A stretch of 64,000 bases of DNA from Rhizobiaceae bacterium (GCA_016742175.1 JACVCH010000011.1:48916-112915), one strand, 5' to 3'. Shown: positions 51,738 to 60,340, counted from the first letter of the stretch. The notes: generated by a model not told the origin, from the letters alone. Program-made: numbers and translations.

Positions 51738-52753
51738 TCGTAGAGCGCGTCGTGGCGGGTCAGCGCTTCGCGGTAGCCTTCGTAGAGCTCGTCCGGATTG
51801 GCGCCGACCGCGGTGACCTCGGCGCGCCAGTCGTCGAGGAGCGGCGCGGCGGCGTCGCGCCAGAGCTGTATTTCCTCTGCCGTCGGCTCATAGAGCGTGT
51901 GGCTGTCGTCGGCGATCATCTTGTCGCGGCCGGAAGCCTCGTTGTCGACCCAGCCCTCGGAGAAGCGGCCCGACCATTCGGGCGTGCAGTGATCGTCGAT
52001 CACCTTGCGGTTTTCCTCCGACAGGCCCTCATAGACGGCCTTGTTGAAGAGGATCATCTGCGAGGAGATGTAGAAGGGCATGTCGAGATGGTACTTGGTC
52101 TCCGAGTCGATGCCGAAGATGTAGATCGAGTTCCAGGGGAAGGTCATCGCGTCGGCGGTGCCGCGGGCGATCGCCTCGCGCGCCTCGGGGGCGGAGACCT
52201 GGATCGACGTGCCGCCGAGCCGGGCGACGAACTTCGCCATCGTGGCGTGCGCCGGGCGGATGTTCTTGCCGCGGATGTCCTCGGGCACCTTGATCTCGGT
52301 CTTGGAATGGATGGTGCCGGGATCGTGCGGGTTGATCAGGCAGAAATGGACCTCCGACATCTCGGTCTCGGCGATCGGGTCGTACCATTCGTGCAGGGCG
52401 ACCGCGCCGCGCTTGGAGTCCGAGACGTGGAACGGGACCTCGGCGAGGCCGTAGATCGGGAAGCGGCCGGCATTGTAGCCGGGGTTGACGTAGCCGATGT
52501 CGGCGATGCCGTCGCGCGTCATGTCGTAGTGGTCGGCAGGTGCGCCGAGCTGGCTCGACGGGAAGATGGTGATGCCGATGCGCCCTTCGGACGCTTCCGT
52601 GACGGACTGGATCCAGTCGGTCATGGCGATTTCCTGCACCGGATGCGTCGGCGGCAGCCAGTGGGCGAGGCGCAGGTTCACTTCCTCCTGCGCGTAGGCG
52701 CCGGTCGACGTGCCGACGAGCGCCGCGACGATTGCGGTCTTCACGAGCTTCAT
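51734..52753 (-). CDS. dctP: TRAP transporter solute-binding protein (DctP type)
   Basis: A 339-residue periplasmic binding protein (signal peptide MKLVKTAIVAALVGTSTGAYA). Binding-lobe motifs RLAHWLPPTHPVQE and IRPAHATMAKFVARLGGT, with PWNSIYIFGI, match the DctP family, where an Arg in the RGKNIRP strand holds the substrate carboxylate. It would present an organic, perhaps aromatic, acid for import. No DctQ/DctM membrane subunits are in the window. Start at ATG 52753 with GGGAGGACACC upstream, the same leader as fcs. Confidence 0.9.
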   Translation of the reverse strand: MKLVKTAIVAALVGTSTGAYAQEEVNLRLAHWLPPTHPVQEIAMTDWIQSVTEASEGRIGITIFPSSQLGAPADHYDMTRDGIADIGYVNPGYNAGRFPIYGLAEVPFHVSDSKRGAVALHEWYDPIAETEMSEVHFCLINPHDPGTIHSKTEIKVPEDIRGKNIRPAHATMAKFVARLGGTSIQVSAPEAREAIARGTADAMTFPWNSIYIFGIDSETKYHLDMPFYISSQMILFNKAVYEGLSEENRKVIDDHCTPEWSGRFSEGWVDNEASGRDKMIADDSHTLYEPTAEEIQLWRDAAAPLLDDWRAEVTAVGANPDELYEGYREALTRHDALYE

Positions 52754-52835
52754 GGTGTCCTCCCAGACAGGTTTGGCCAGACGGTTCTGCCGTGGCAAGC
52801 CGCCGGTTTCCTCCCCGCAGCTTGAACGAGATCGA

Positions 52836-52856
52836 ATTGTTATGATACAGAACAAT
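52836..52856. promoter_or_regulatory. Operator-like palindrome O2 between dctP and ech
   Basis: ATTGTTAT (52836-52843), spacer GATAC, AGAACAAT (52849-52856). It matches the O1 core with identical spacing and a single change. It lies 83 bases before dctP and 50 bases before ech, so one site can serve both divergent units. TATGAT inside it (52841-52846) could be a -10 box. Confidence 0.7.
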
Positions 52857-52905
52857 TAAATCAAGCAAAAAGGGCGCGGGATCGCCGCCTGCGAGGGAAT
52901 TCGAC

Positions 52906-53703
52906 ATGAATGCGATGACGGGTGCGTCGAAAAGCGGAGCGGACGACGTGCTGCGGGTGGCGGTGGACGGGCGGATCGCGCATCTGGCGTTCAACCGCCC
53001 GGCCAAGCGCAATGCGATCAATGACGCGACGCTCAGTGCGCTCGACGCGTTCTTCTCAGATGTGCCGCAGGGGGTGCGCGCGATCGTCCTTTCGGGCGAG
53101 GGCGGGCATTTTTCGGCCGGTCTCGACCTTGGCGAGCAATCCGAGCGCGAGGCGGCCGAAGTGCTGCGCCATTCGCGCGGATGGCACGCGATCATGGACA
53201 AGATCCAGCTTTCCGGCGTGCCGGTCGTCTCGGTGCTGGCGGGCGCGGTGATGGGCGGCGGGCTGGAGATCGCGGCGGCGACGCATGTGCGGGTAGCCGA
53301 GCCTTCGGCCAAGTTCCAGTTGCCCGAGGGCAAGCGCGGCATCTTCGTCGGCGGCGGCGCGACCGTGCGGGTCGGGCGCATCATCGGCCCGGACCGGATG
53401 ACCGAGATGATGCTGACGGGCCGGCTCTACACGGCCGAAGAGGGCGAGCGGCTGGGGCTGGCGCATTATCTCGTCGGCGCGGGCGAGGGGCTCGCCAAGG
53501 CCTTCGCGCTTGCCAATGACATCGCCGAAAATGCCTCGCTGGTGAACTACCTCATCATCCAGTCGATCGCGCGCATCAACGACATGTCGCGCGCGGACGG
53601 GCTCTATGCGGAGAGCCTGTCTGCCGCGCTGTCGCAGACGGGGGCGGATGCGAAGGAAGGGCTGATGGCGTTTCTGGAGAAGCGGAAGCCAAACTTCAGG
53701 TGA
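52906..53703 (+). CDS. Enoyl-CoA hydratase/isomerase family protein
   Basis: A 265-residue crotonase-fold protein. The first oxyanion hole is HFSAGLDLGE (about 65-75) and the second AGAVMGGGLEIAAA (about 115-128); the likely catalytic acids fall around EPSAKFQLPEGKRGIF. It could hydrate the unsaturated CoA ester made by the Fcs-like ligase. A retro-aldol hydratase-lyase (Ech) giving an aldehyde is an alternative; no aldehyde dehydrogenase is present nearby. GAGGG precedes the ATG. It ends one base from the convergent flagellar gene. Confidence 0.82.
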   Translation: MNAMTGASKSGADDVLRVAVDGRIAHLAFNRPAKRNAINDATLSALDAFFSDVPQGVRAIVLSGEGGHFSAGLDLGEQSEREAAEVLRHSRGWHAIMDKIQLSGVPVVSVLAGAVMGGGLEIAAATHVRVAEPSAKFQLPEGKRGIFVGGGATVRVGRIIGPDRMTEMMLTGRLYTAEEGERLGLAHYLVGAGEGLAKAFALANDIAENASLVNYLIIQSIARINDMSRADGLYAESLSAALSQTGADAKEGLMAFLEKRKPNFR

Positions 53704-54237
53704 TCAATGCCCGCTGCCGGCGTCCTTTTTCGGCTCGGCCTGGGCGGCTGCGGCGGCGCTGTCCCAGCCGCGAAAGCTGGCGCGGCGGATGTCGGCCTTG
53801 GAGAGATAGTCGACCTGTTCGATCAGGACTTCCGTGATCAGCTCCTCGCCGATCTTGGCGTTGACGGCGTCGCGAAGGCCGGCGCGGAAGGCGTCGATGT
53901 CGAGCGCGTCGACTTTCGAGAAGTCGACCGAGGGGTCGCCGTAGAGCTTGGTGTAGACCGCGTCGGTCAGCATCGCGTCGGCCGGCACGACGAGCTGCTT
54001 CAGGCGCTCGGCGGGGGCGGTGAAGACGAGGCGGGCGAGGAAATAGCCGTCGACCTCGCCGTTCTTCAGTTGCGGCACGGAGACGACGTTGAGCCGCACA
54101 TAGTCGAGCCCGCCGAAGGCGCCGGCCTCGGGCGCGGGGGCTGCCGCCTCGACTTGGCCTGCCTGCTGGAAGGCGTAGAAGACGGAGCCGGCCGTGGCGG
54201 CGGCGATCCAGACGGCGGCGGCTACGAGCTTGATCAT
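53704..54237 (-). CDS. Small membrane-anchored protein in the flagellar operon
   Basis: A 177-residue protein with an N-terminal membrane helix (residues 4-24) and a periplasmic domain (about 45-150: GGLDYVRLNVVSVPQLKNGEVDGYFLARLVF, then VDALDIDAFRAGLRDAVNAKIGEELITEVLIEQVDYL). The topology and the RDAVN..IGEEL..EVLIEQVDYLSK end resemble FliL-like stator-associated proteins, but identity is weak. It is the last gene of the operon, coupled by ATGA to the FlgN-like gene. Confidence 0.6.
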   Translation of the reverse strand: MIKLVAAAVWIAAATAGSVFYAFQQAGQVEAAAPAPEAGAFGGLDYVRLNVVSVPQLKNGEVDGYFLARLVFTAPAERLKQLVVPADAMLTDAVYTKLYGDPSVDFSKVDALDIDAFRAGLRDAVNAKIGEELITEVLIEQVDYLSKADIRRASFRGWDSAAAAAQAEPKKDAGSGH

Positions 54238-54644
54238 CGGCGCTTTGCTTCCGGGAATTCGGCCTGCGAATAGGTGCCGTCCGCCTCTGCGTCCTGCAGC
54301 GCGGTCTTGACGAGCGTCGCGACCTCGGTGACGGCTTCGAGATGGGCGACGATGACGCCCTGGTTGACCGCGAGCTTGTCGCGCAGGCGCTCGATCTCCG
54401 GCCGGAACGAAGCAACGAGCGCGGCGTCGTCCTGGCCGCGGATCGCGCGGGTCAGGTCATAGAGATGGCGGCTCTTGCGTGCGTTCGACGCGGCGATGTC
54501 GAAATTCCTGTCGGTGCGGATGGCGGCGGTCTCGGTTTCGATCGCCTCTTCGATGCGCGCCAGAATGGTGCCGAGATCGGCCGGGGCGGAGCTGGCGCGG
54601 ATGCGCGGCGCGGAGGAAAGGGCGGGTGCTGCAAAACTCGTCAT
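54234..54644 (-). CDS. FlgN-like flagellar export chaperone candidate
   Basis: A 136-residue, mostly helical, acidic protein (LGTILARIEEAIETETAAIRTDRNFD, then RKSRHLYDLTRAIRGQD and a long C-terminal helix). This size and helix pattern fits FlgN, which in other bacteria holds FlgK and FlgL before export; both are in this operon. There is no unambiguous sequence motif, so the name rests on context. Confidence 0.55.
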   Translation of the reverse strand: MTSFAAPALSSAPRIRASSAPADLGTILARIEEAIETETAAIRTDRNFDIAASNARKSRHLYDLTRAIRGQDDAALVASFRPEIERLRDKLAVNQGVIVAHLEAVTEVATLVKTALQDAEADGTYSQAEFPEAKRR

Positions 54645-54674
54645 GGTTGAAAATCCTGAACCATCGCAAAGTGC

Positions 54675-55181
54675 TTAACTGTCGAAAAGGCCTGTGTCCG
54701 TATCGGCCCGGCCGGGCTGCAGCGCCATGCGCTGGGCCTCGTGCAGGATGGACTGGGTGACCAGCGAACGGCCGGCGGCGTCGAGCGCGGCCTGGTCCTC
54801 GCTGCGTCCGTAGTAGTTCTTCAAGATGCGGTCGGCGACGCCGATGCCGCCACTGTCGGCCATGACGCCGGCGATCTGCTCGGCCATCATCGAGCGCCAC
54901 ATGTCTCCGGCAAGGCCCTTGCCGTAGACCGCCTCACCTTCTTCCGGCAGCATCGACTGGATGAAGCTTTGCAGCATCATCGCCTCGAACTTCCTGAACG
55001 CCTCCGGCGTCGCATCCGCATCCTTCGTGGGGAAGGGTGCGGCCGGCGCGGCAACGTCGAAGCCTGGTACGGCAGCCGCCGGGGCGCGCGCGGCAAGACG
55101 CTCGCGGGCGGCCGCGACGTCGTCGGCGCTCGCGGCGCGGGCGACGTCCAGGACGATGTCGACGGGCGGGCTGATGGCCAA
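54675..55181 (-). CDS. Rod-binding protein (FlgJ N-terminal domain / CheL type)
   Basis: A 168-residue protein with the rod-binding motif FEAMMLQSFIQSMLPEE and YGKGLAGDMWRSMMAEQIAG (about residues 67-110). It lacks the muramidase half of E. coli FlgJ, which is normal for rhizobia, where a separate hydrolase is used. It should help assemble the flagellar rod in the periplasm. The start is TTG (55181) with GGAGG upstream, a weaker start codon than most neighbours. Confidence 0.82.
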   Translation of the reverse strand: MAISPPVDIVLDVARAASADDVAAARERLAARAPAAAVPGFDVAAPAAPFPTKDADATPEAFRKFEAMMLQSFIQSMLPEEGEAVYGKGLAGDMWRSMMAEQIAGVMADSGGIGVADRILKNYYGRSEDQAALDAAGRSLVTQSILHEAQRMALQPGRADTDTGLFDS

Positions 55182-55234
55182 GAAATTCCTCCGTTCGTGT
55201 TCGCAGACTATCGTTCAGGAAGCTTGTGGCAGCC

Positions 55235-55621
55235 TTACTTCGGCTTTGCCTGGTATCGCGAGAGCGCTTCCGTCTGGTCGCGCTCTTCGGAGGCGCGGTC
55301 GTCCGCGCGGCGCGAGATGCCGACTTCGCGGGCGACGGCGTCGAGGCGCGCCGACGCCTTGGCTACGCGCAGGCCCTCGACATGGGCGTTGGCCAGATGG
55401 TGCTGCTTGGCCGCCGTCGCCGAGGCGATGCGGGCGTGGTAGACCTCCGGAAAGACGCTCGACAGCGAGCCTTCGGCGTTGAACGCGGCGACGACGTCTT
55501 CGGCCTCGTCGGCCGCGAACCGGGCATTGGCCGTGTGCAGCGCCTGCCGGGTCTCGTGCAGTTCCTTCAGCTTTTCCTGCAGGACGAGGACCTTGGTCAG
55601 GCGGTCGGTGCGGCGCGACAT
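55235..55621 (-). CDS. FliJ-like coiled-coil flagellar protein
   Basis: A 128-residue, almost wholly helical, charged protein (SRRTDRLTKVLVLQEKLKEL, repeated A/E/R-rich heptads, then a RYQAKPK tail). It lies between fliR and the rod-binding gene and starts 2 bases after fliR ends. Composition and size fit FliJ-type export ATPase stalk proteins or a chaperone; no conserved motif proves it. Confidence 0.6.
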   Translation of the reverse strand: MSRRTDRLTKVLVLQEKLKELHETRQALHTANARFAADEAEDVVAAFNAEGSLSSVFPEVYHARIASATAAKQHHLANAHVEGLRVAKASARLDAVAREVGISRRADDRASEERDQTEALSRYQAKPK

Positions 55622-55623
55622 GG

Positions 55624-56382
55624 TTATCTCGCAATCGTGGACGGAAGGAAGCCGTCGACCGCCAGCGACAGGAACGGGCCGATGGCGAACCAGGCGAGGA
55701 TCAGCCCGCCGGCAAGGACGAAGGGCAGCGAGACGAAGTAGATCGGGATCTGCGGCGTCAGCTTGTTGATGAGGCCGACGGCGAGGTTCACCAGGATCGC
55801 ATAGGCGATGAAGGGCGAGCCGAGGCGCAGCATGACGAGGAAGGCCGCCGACAGCGTGTCCGTCACGTCCGCCAGCGCGGAGGCGGGATTGTAGAGCGTG
55901 TCGACCGGTGCGACCTCGTAGGAATCGACGAGGGCGCGGATGATCTCGTGGTGGAAGTTGAAGACGAACAGCAGGAGCAGGACCGACAGCGAGATGATGG
56001 CGCCGAGCGCGCCCTGCGGGTCCGGCTCCTCGATGGCGGTGCCGCCCATGGCGTTGAAGCCCGACATCATGCCCATGGCCGCGCCGATGAATTGGACAGC
56101 GAGGAGATAGAGCCGCGCGAGGAGGCCGATCAGCGCGCCGATCAGCACTTCGGAGACGATCAGCAGCAGGAGCGCATCGGGCCGCGCGGAGACGAAGGGG
56201 ACGAGAAAGTCCCACAGATGCGCGAGCAGCGCGAAGGTGACGGCGGCGGCGATGAAGAGCCGGATCTGCATCGGCACGCGGATGCTCGACAGGCCCGGCA
56301 TCAGCATGAAGCAGGCGCCGATCCGGCAGAAGGCCAGGAAGGCGGCGATGACCATGGCGTCGAGGGAGGCCGGCAGGTCCAT
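55624..56382 (-). CDS. fliR: Flagellar biosynthetic protein FliR
   Basis: A 252-residue inner-membrane protein of the flagellar export gate with about six helices. It has the conserved AFLAFCRIGACFMLMPGLSS start, EVLIGALIGLLARLYLLAVQFIGAAMGM, an NFHHEIIRALVDSY segment and a LPFVLAGGLILAWF end. It forms the FliPQR gate with FliQ, here two genes upstream. Separated from flhA by a 150-base repeat. Confidence 0.92.
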   Translation of the reverse strand: MDLPASLDAMVIAAFLAFCRIGACFMLMPGLSSIRVPMQIRLFIAAAVTFALLAHLWDFLVPFVSARPDALLLLIVSEVLIGALIGLLARLYLLAVQFIGAAMGMMSGFNAMGGTAIEEPDPQGALGAIISLSVLLLLFVFNFHHEIIRALVDSYEVAPVDTLYNPASALADVTDTLSAAFLVMLRLGSPFIAYAILVNLAVGLINKLTPQIPIYFVSLPFVLAGGLILAWFAIGPFLSLAVDGFLPSTIAR

Positions 56383-56399
56383 CTTCAGGGGGTGTCGAT

Positions 56400-56522
56400 A
56401 TTTCGGCCTGCGCGGCCTGCAAATGGCAGCTTTCTGCGCGTCCGGTGCTTATGTACCCAAAAGTACACTCCGCTCCGGTTCTCGAAATCTGCCATTTTCG
56501 TCTCGCGCATGCCCAAATCTCA
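56400..56522. repeat. Intergenic palindrome, family C, copy 2
   Basis: Matches the element at 37214-37326 (GCGGCCTGCAAATGGC, CCGGTGCTTATGTAC, AAGTACACTCCGCTCCGG, CTGCCATTTTCG). It lies inside the flagellar operon between flhA and fliR, so it must be read through if one transcript covers both. Confidence 0.82.
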
Positions 56523-56533
56523 ACACCCCCTCT

Positions 56534-58621
56534 TTAGGAGATTGAACCCAGCACCTTGATCTCGACGCCGCGCGCGATCTCGACATGGGAGAGGACGGGC
56601 AATGTGGAGAACAGGCGCTCGATGATCATGCGCACATAGGGGCGCGCTTCGGGTGCGGCGACGACGACGAAACGCTCGCCCTTTTCCATGTGCTCGCGGA
56701 TCGCCTTCGACGCCTGGTCGCCGAACTCCTCGAGCTGGCGCGGGTCGATGTCGAATTCGCGCACCTCGCCCTTGGCGTCGCGCTTGAGGCTCTGGTGGAA
56801 GGCGAGGTCCCAGCGGTTGCCGAGGCGCATGACCTTGAGGACGCCGCCCTCGGCGAGGTCTCCGCAGATCTGCTGCGCCATGCGGATGCGCACATGCTCG
56901 ACGATCTGCTCGGTGCGGCGCACATGCGGTGCGATCTCGGCGATGGCCTCGATGATGAGGTGGAGGTTGCGGATCGAGATGCGCTCGGCGAGCAGCAGCT
57001 TCAGCACGGCCTGCAGGCCCGGATAGGTGATGTGCGAGGTGCAGATCTCGTCGGCAAGCTTCTTGTACTCGGCGTCCTGCCGGTCGAGCAGGGCCTTCAT
57101 GTCCTTGTAGGAGAGAAGCTGCGGCAGGTTGTTGCGGATGACTTCCGACAGGTGCGTCAGCAGGACCGACATGTTGTCGACGCCGGTCAGCTTCTCGCGC
57201 TTGACGTCCTCGGCGAACATTTCCGGCACCGAGAAGGCGCGCATGCCGAAGGCGGGCTCGCGCACTTCCTCGCCGGGCAGCGGCGGCAGTTCGCCTGTTC
57301 CGACGAGCACCATCAGTTCGCCGACGCGCATCTGGTATTCGGCGACGACAGTGCCGTGGATCTTGATCTGGTAGCTCTTGGGCGGGATCGAGAAATCGTC
57401 GGTCAGCTTCACCTCGGGAACGACGAACCCGTATTGCGAGGCGAACTTCTTGCGCATCTTGCCCATGCGGAAGGCGAGTTCCTGATGGGAGGTCAACAGC
57501 TTGGTCGAAAGCTGCTTGCCGATCAGGAGCTCGATCTCGGCGGTGCGCAGCGAGGATTTGACCGACTGCTTCTCCTCCTCGTCGCGATCGGCCTGCGCCT
57601 TCTGCTCGACCGCACGGGCCGCGTCCTTGTCGCGCTGGCGCTGGCGGGGGATGACATAGGCGAGCGCGGCGAGCGCGCCGCCGAGCGTCGCGAAGGGCAG
57701 GAAGGGCAGGCCGGGCATCAGGCCGAGAGCGAACATGAGGATCGCGGCGACGAAGAGCGCGCGCGGATAGGCGCCGAGCTGGCCGAACACGGCCTTGTCC
57801 GTCGAGCCGCGCGTGCCGCCCTTGGAGACGAGGAGGCCGGCGCCGAGCGAGACGATCAGCGCCGGGATCTGCGTGACGAGGCCGTCGCCGACCGACAGCT
57901 TGACGAAGACATCGGCCGCCTCGCCGATCTCCATGCCGTGGCGGGCATAGCCGATGGCGATGCCGCCGACGATGTTGATGGCGGTGATGATGAGGCCGGC
58001 GATCGCGTCGCCGCGCACGAACTTGGACGCGCCGTCCATGGAGCCGAAGAAGGAGGATTCCTCTTCCAGCTCGCGGCGGCGAAGCTGCGCTTCCTTCTCG
58101 TCGATCAGGCCCGCCGAAAGGTCGGCGTCGATCGACATCTGCTTGCCGGGGATGGCGTCGAGAGTGAAGCGGGCGCCGACTTCGGCGATACGCGTCGCGC
58201 CCTTGGTGATGACGATGAAGTTCACCACGATCAGGATCAGGAAGACGATAAGGCCGATGACGAAATCCCCGGCCATGACGAGATTGGCGAAGCCGCCGAT
58301 GACGTGGCCGGCGGCGTGCGTGCCCTCGTTGCCGTGGGAGAGGATGACGCGCGTCGTCGCGATGTTGAGCGACAGGCGCAGCATGGTGACGATCAGCAGC
58401 ACCGTCGGGAAGGCGGAGAATTCGAGCGGGCGCTGAATCCACAAAGCGACCATCAGCACGAGCACGGAAACGGCGATGGAGAAGGCGAGGCCGAGATCGA
58501 TCAGGAAGGCCGGGATCGGCAGGAACAGGACCGACAGGATGACGATGATGCCGAAGGCGAAGAAAATGTCGCGGCCGTTGTTGCGGATCGGCGCCGCGCC
58601 CAGTGCTTCGTTCATCGCCAT
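56534..58621 (-). CDS. flhA: Flagellar export gate protein FlhA
   Basis: A 695-residue protein of the flagellar type III secretion system: eight N-terminal helices (residues about 20-320), then the cytoplasmic domain (about 350-695) that docks chaperone-substrate complexes. The FHIPEP-type region is represented by [21 protein letters not shown], then [26 protein letters not shown]; the [19 protein letters not shown] linker follows. The start at 58621 is preferred; 58651 adds ten residues without support. Separated from fliQ by repeat copy 4. Confidence 0.95.
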   Translation of the reverse strand: MAMNEALGAAPIRNNGRDIFFAFGIIVILSVLFLPIPAFLIDLGLAFSIAVSVLVLMVALWIQRPLEFSAFPTVLLIVTMLRLSLNIATTRVILSHGNEGTHAAGHVIGGFANLVMAGDFVIGLIVFLILIVVNFIVITKGATRIAEVGARFTLDAIPGKQMSIDADLSAGLIDEKEAQLRRRELEEESSFFGSMDGASKFVRGDAIAGLIITAINIVGGIAIGYARHGMEIGEAADVFVKLSVGDGLVTQIPALIVSLGAGLLVSKGGTRGSTDKAVFGQLGAYPRALFVAAILMFALGLMPGLPFLPFATLGGALAALAYVIPRQRQRDKDAARAVEQKAQADRDEEEKQSVKSSLRTAEIELLIGKQLSTKLLTSHQELAFRMGKMRKKFASQYGFVVPEVKLTDDFSIPPKSYQIKIHGTVVAEYQMRVGELMVLVGTGELPPLPGEEVREPAFGMRAFSVPEMFAEDVKREKLTGVDNMSVLLTHLSEVIRNNLPQLLSYKDMKALLDRQDAEYKKLADEICTSHITYPGLQAVLKLLLAERISIRNLHLIIEAIAEIAPHVRRTEQIVEHVRIRMAQQICGDLAEGGVLKVMRLGNRWDLAFHQSLKRDAKGEVREFDIDPRQLEEFGDQASKAIREHMEKGERFVVVAAPEARPYVRMIIERLFSTLPVLSHVEIARGVEIKVLGSIS

Positions 58622-58732
58622 ACGATTCGTCCATGCCTGATGCGGCCGCATCGCGACCGGAATGGCAGGACGCTAGAGGATGAAGCTTGCGCGAAAGGTG
58701 CGGGGGTGAGGGCGTGGCGTGGTTCAGTGCGC

Positions 58733-58859
58733 GTCATCCCGGCCGAAATCGAGCGTAGTGAGATGAGAGCCGGGACCTATTCCGTGACGTCGAAGGTCAC
58801 GGCATGGGTCCCGGATAGCCGCTTTTCGCTGCGCTCAAGCGCGGCTTCCGGGATGACGC
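58733..58859. repeat. Palindromic intergenic repeat, family A, copy 4
   Basis: GTCATCCCGGCCGAAATCG at the left and GCGGCTTCCGGGATGACG at the right, with the shared GCATGGGTCCCGGATAGCCG core. The interior is more diverged than copies 1-2. It lies between fliQ and flhA in the middle of the operon. Confidence 0.83.
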
Positions 58860-58873
58860 CGAGCGAACCGCCG

Positions 58874-59140
58874 TCAGAAGCCGCTTTCGATGCGCTGGAA
58901 GATGACGGTCGTGAAGCTTGAGATCTGGGCGCCGACGAAGGGGCCGGTGAGGGCGACGGTCAGGAGGATGGCGACGATCTTGGGGACGAAGGTCAGGGTG
59001 ATTTCCTGGACCTGCGTCAGCGCCTGGACGAGCGCGATGCCGACGCCGACGGCCATGCCGACCACCACGGCCGGGCTCGACGCGACGAGCACCACCCAGA
59101 TGGCGTATTGGACGATGTCTAGCGCGTCGGCTTCGTTCAT
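58874..59140 (-). CDS. fliQ: Flagellar biosynthetic protein FliQ
   Basis: An 88-residue protein with two membrane helices (about 12-40 and 52-77), usual for FliQ. The ALTQVQEITLTFVPKIVAILL segment is the family signature, and the product packs against FliP and FliR in the export gate. Confidence 0.93.
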   Translation of the reverse strand: MNEADALDIVQYAIWVVLVASSPAVVVGMAVGVGIALVQALTQVQEITLTFVPKIVAILLTVALTGPFVGAQISSFTTVIFQRIESGF

Positions 59141-59155
59141 GGCGTTCGGGTCTTG

Positions 59156-59548
59156 TCAGCGGATGGTCACGCCCGGCAGGATCGGGATCTGGCCGCCCGA
59201 TTCCAGCACGGCGACGACGCCGTCGGAATAGAGCTTGATCTCCTTGACCGTGCCGGTGACCGAGCCGTCATGGCTGACGACCTCGCGGCCGATCAGGCCG
59301 CTCGCCTGCGAGAGCGCCGAGGCCTGAAGGATGTCGTCGAGCTTCTTGTTCATCTGCACCTGCTGCTCGACCTGGCTGAAGGTGGCGAGCTGGGCGACGT
59401 ATTCGGTCGATTCCATTGGTGCGGTCGGGTCCTGGTTCTTCATCTGCGCGACGAGGAGCTTCAGGAAGGATTCGTAGTCGACGCTGCCGGCGCTGGTGGC
59501 GCTGGTCGGGCTCGCCTGGCTGGCGCTGGTCAGGGCTGCAACGTTCAT
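59156..59548 (-). CDS. flgD: Flagellar hook-capping protein FlgD
   Basis: A 130-residue FlgD, short as in other rhizobia. The conserved YESFLKLLVAQMKNQDP and YVAQLATFSQVEQQVQMN motifs (residues 23-70) mark the secreted hook scaffold, needed for FlgE polymerisation. ATG at 59548 has GGAG upstream; a longer frame overlaps flbT. It follows flbT by 4 bases. Confidence 0.93.
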   Translation of the reverse strand: MNVAALTSASQASPTSATSAGSVDYESFLKLLVAQMKNQDPTAPMESTEYVAQLATFSQVEQQVQMNKKLDDILQASALSQASGLIGREVVSHDGSVTGTVKEIKLYSDGVVAVLESGGQIPILPGVTIR

Positions 59549-59552
59549 CGCG

Positions 59553-59996
59553 TCATTCTCCGGCGAGCAATTGGGGTTCGGGCGCGGCACGCAAGGGCAG
59601 CGGCGTCGCGCCGAGGATGTTGTCCTCGCGCGGGAAAAGGCCGCGCAGCATCTTCATCGCATCGTAAACCTGGCCTTCGGCGACGAGCTGGTCGACCTGC
59701 TTCAGATCGGCCTTGATGGCGTCGGAGGAGAAGGAATCGATCAGGCGCGGCAGCGACTTGCGGAACATGGCGCGCGCGTCGTCGGCCTCCTGCGGGCTCA
59801 TCAGCATGATCTGGACGATGAAATAGAGCTGGCGCAGCGGCGTGCGCGCGGCCTCCGGCTGCATGACGTGGTTCTCGAGCAGGAACTGCACGTCGTTCAG
59901 GAATTCGAGCGACACCTTGCGGTCGGTGCGGATGACCGCGCCGTTGACGTAGATCTTTTCGCCGGGCTTCAGCGTGATCTTCAAGGTGTTCTTCAT
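59553..59996 (-). CDS. flbT: Flagellin synthesis regulator FlbT
   Basis: A 147-residue FlbT, a post-transcriptional regulator that acts on flagellin mRNA; a repressor in Caulobacter, an activator in some rhizobia such as Brucella. Family features are LKITLKPGEKIYVNGAVIRTDRK and LYFIVQIMLMSP. It overlaps flaF (4 bases at 59993), the usual functional partner in the same pathway. Confidence 0.94.
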   Translation of the reverse strand: MKNTLKITLKPGEKIYVNGAVIRTDRKVSLEFLNDVQFLLENHVMQPEAARTPLRQLYFIVQIMLMSPQEADDARAMFRKSLPRLIDSFSSDAIKADLKQVDQLVAEGQVYDAMKMLRGLFPREDNILGATPLPLRAAPEPQLLAGE

Positions 59997-60340
59997 TGCA
60001 GCCCGTCCCGGATGATCTCGGAGACCTCGATCAGGCCGTCGAAATTCTCCGAGCGGCCCTGGCGGATCTCCTCGCCCTCGCGCAGGAGCCAGAGGCCGAT
60101 GGAGATGAGGTTGGCGCGCAGTTCCTTGGGAAGCGCGTTCTCGGCCGAGCCGAGGTCTTCGATGAAGGCGGTCCAGACGCGGTTCATGAAGTAGATCGCT
60201 TCGATCGACTTCATCGACCGCACGCCGGCATCGCGCGCCTCGACCAGGAGGTCGATCGACCGGGCGAGCACCTGCTTCTCGCGGTCGCGTGCATCCGCGA
60301 CGGAATCTGTCTGAATGTCAGCGTAAGCGAATTGGTACAT
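59993..60340 (-). CDS. flaF: Flagellin synthesis regulator FlaF
   Basis: A 115-residue helical protein that works with FlbT to balance flagellin production. The family's ARDREKQVLARSIDLLVEAR and NRVWTAFIEDLGSAENALPKELRANLISIGLWLL are present. Overlaps flbT. Confidence 0.94.
   Translation of the reverse strand: MYQFAYADIQTDSVADARDREKQVLARSIDLLVEARDAGVRSMKSIEAIYFMNRVWTAFIEDLGSAENALPKELRANLISIGLWLLREGEEIRQGRSENFDGLIEVSEIIRDGLQ

Noticed and set aside
52906..53703. Calling the hydratase a feruloyl-CoA hydratase-lyase (vanillin producer)
   Set aside because: No vanillin dehydrogenase is present and a thiolase plus thioesterase indicate a beta-oxidative route; sequence alone cannot separate the two.
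56585..58921. 778-codon frame opposite flhA
   Set aside because: Low-complexity, acidic/basic repetitive product and full overlap with flhA; no independent start signal.
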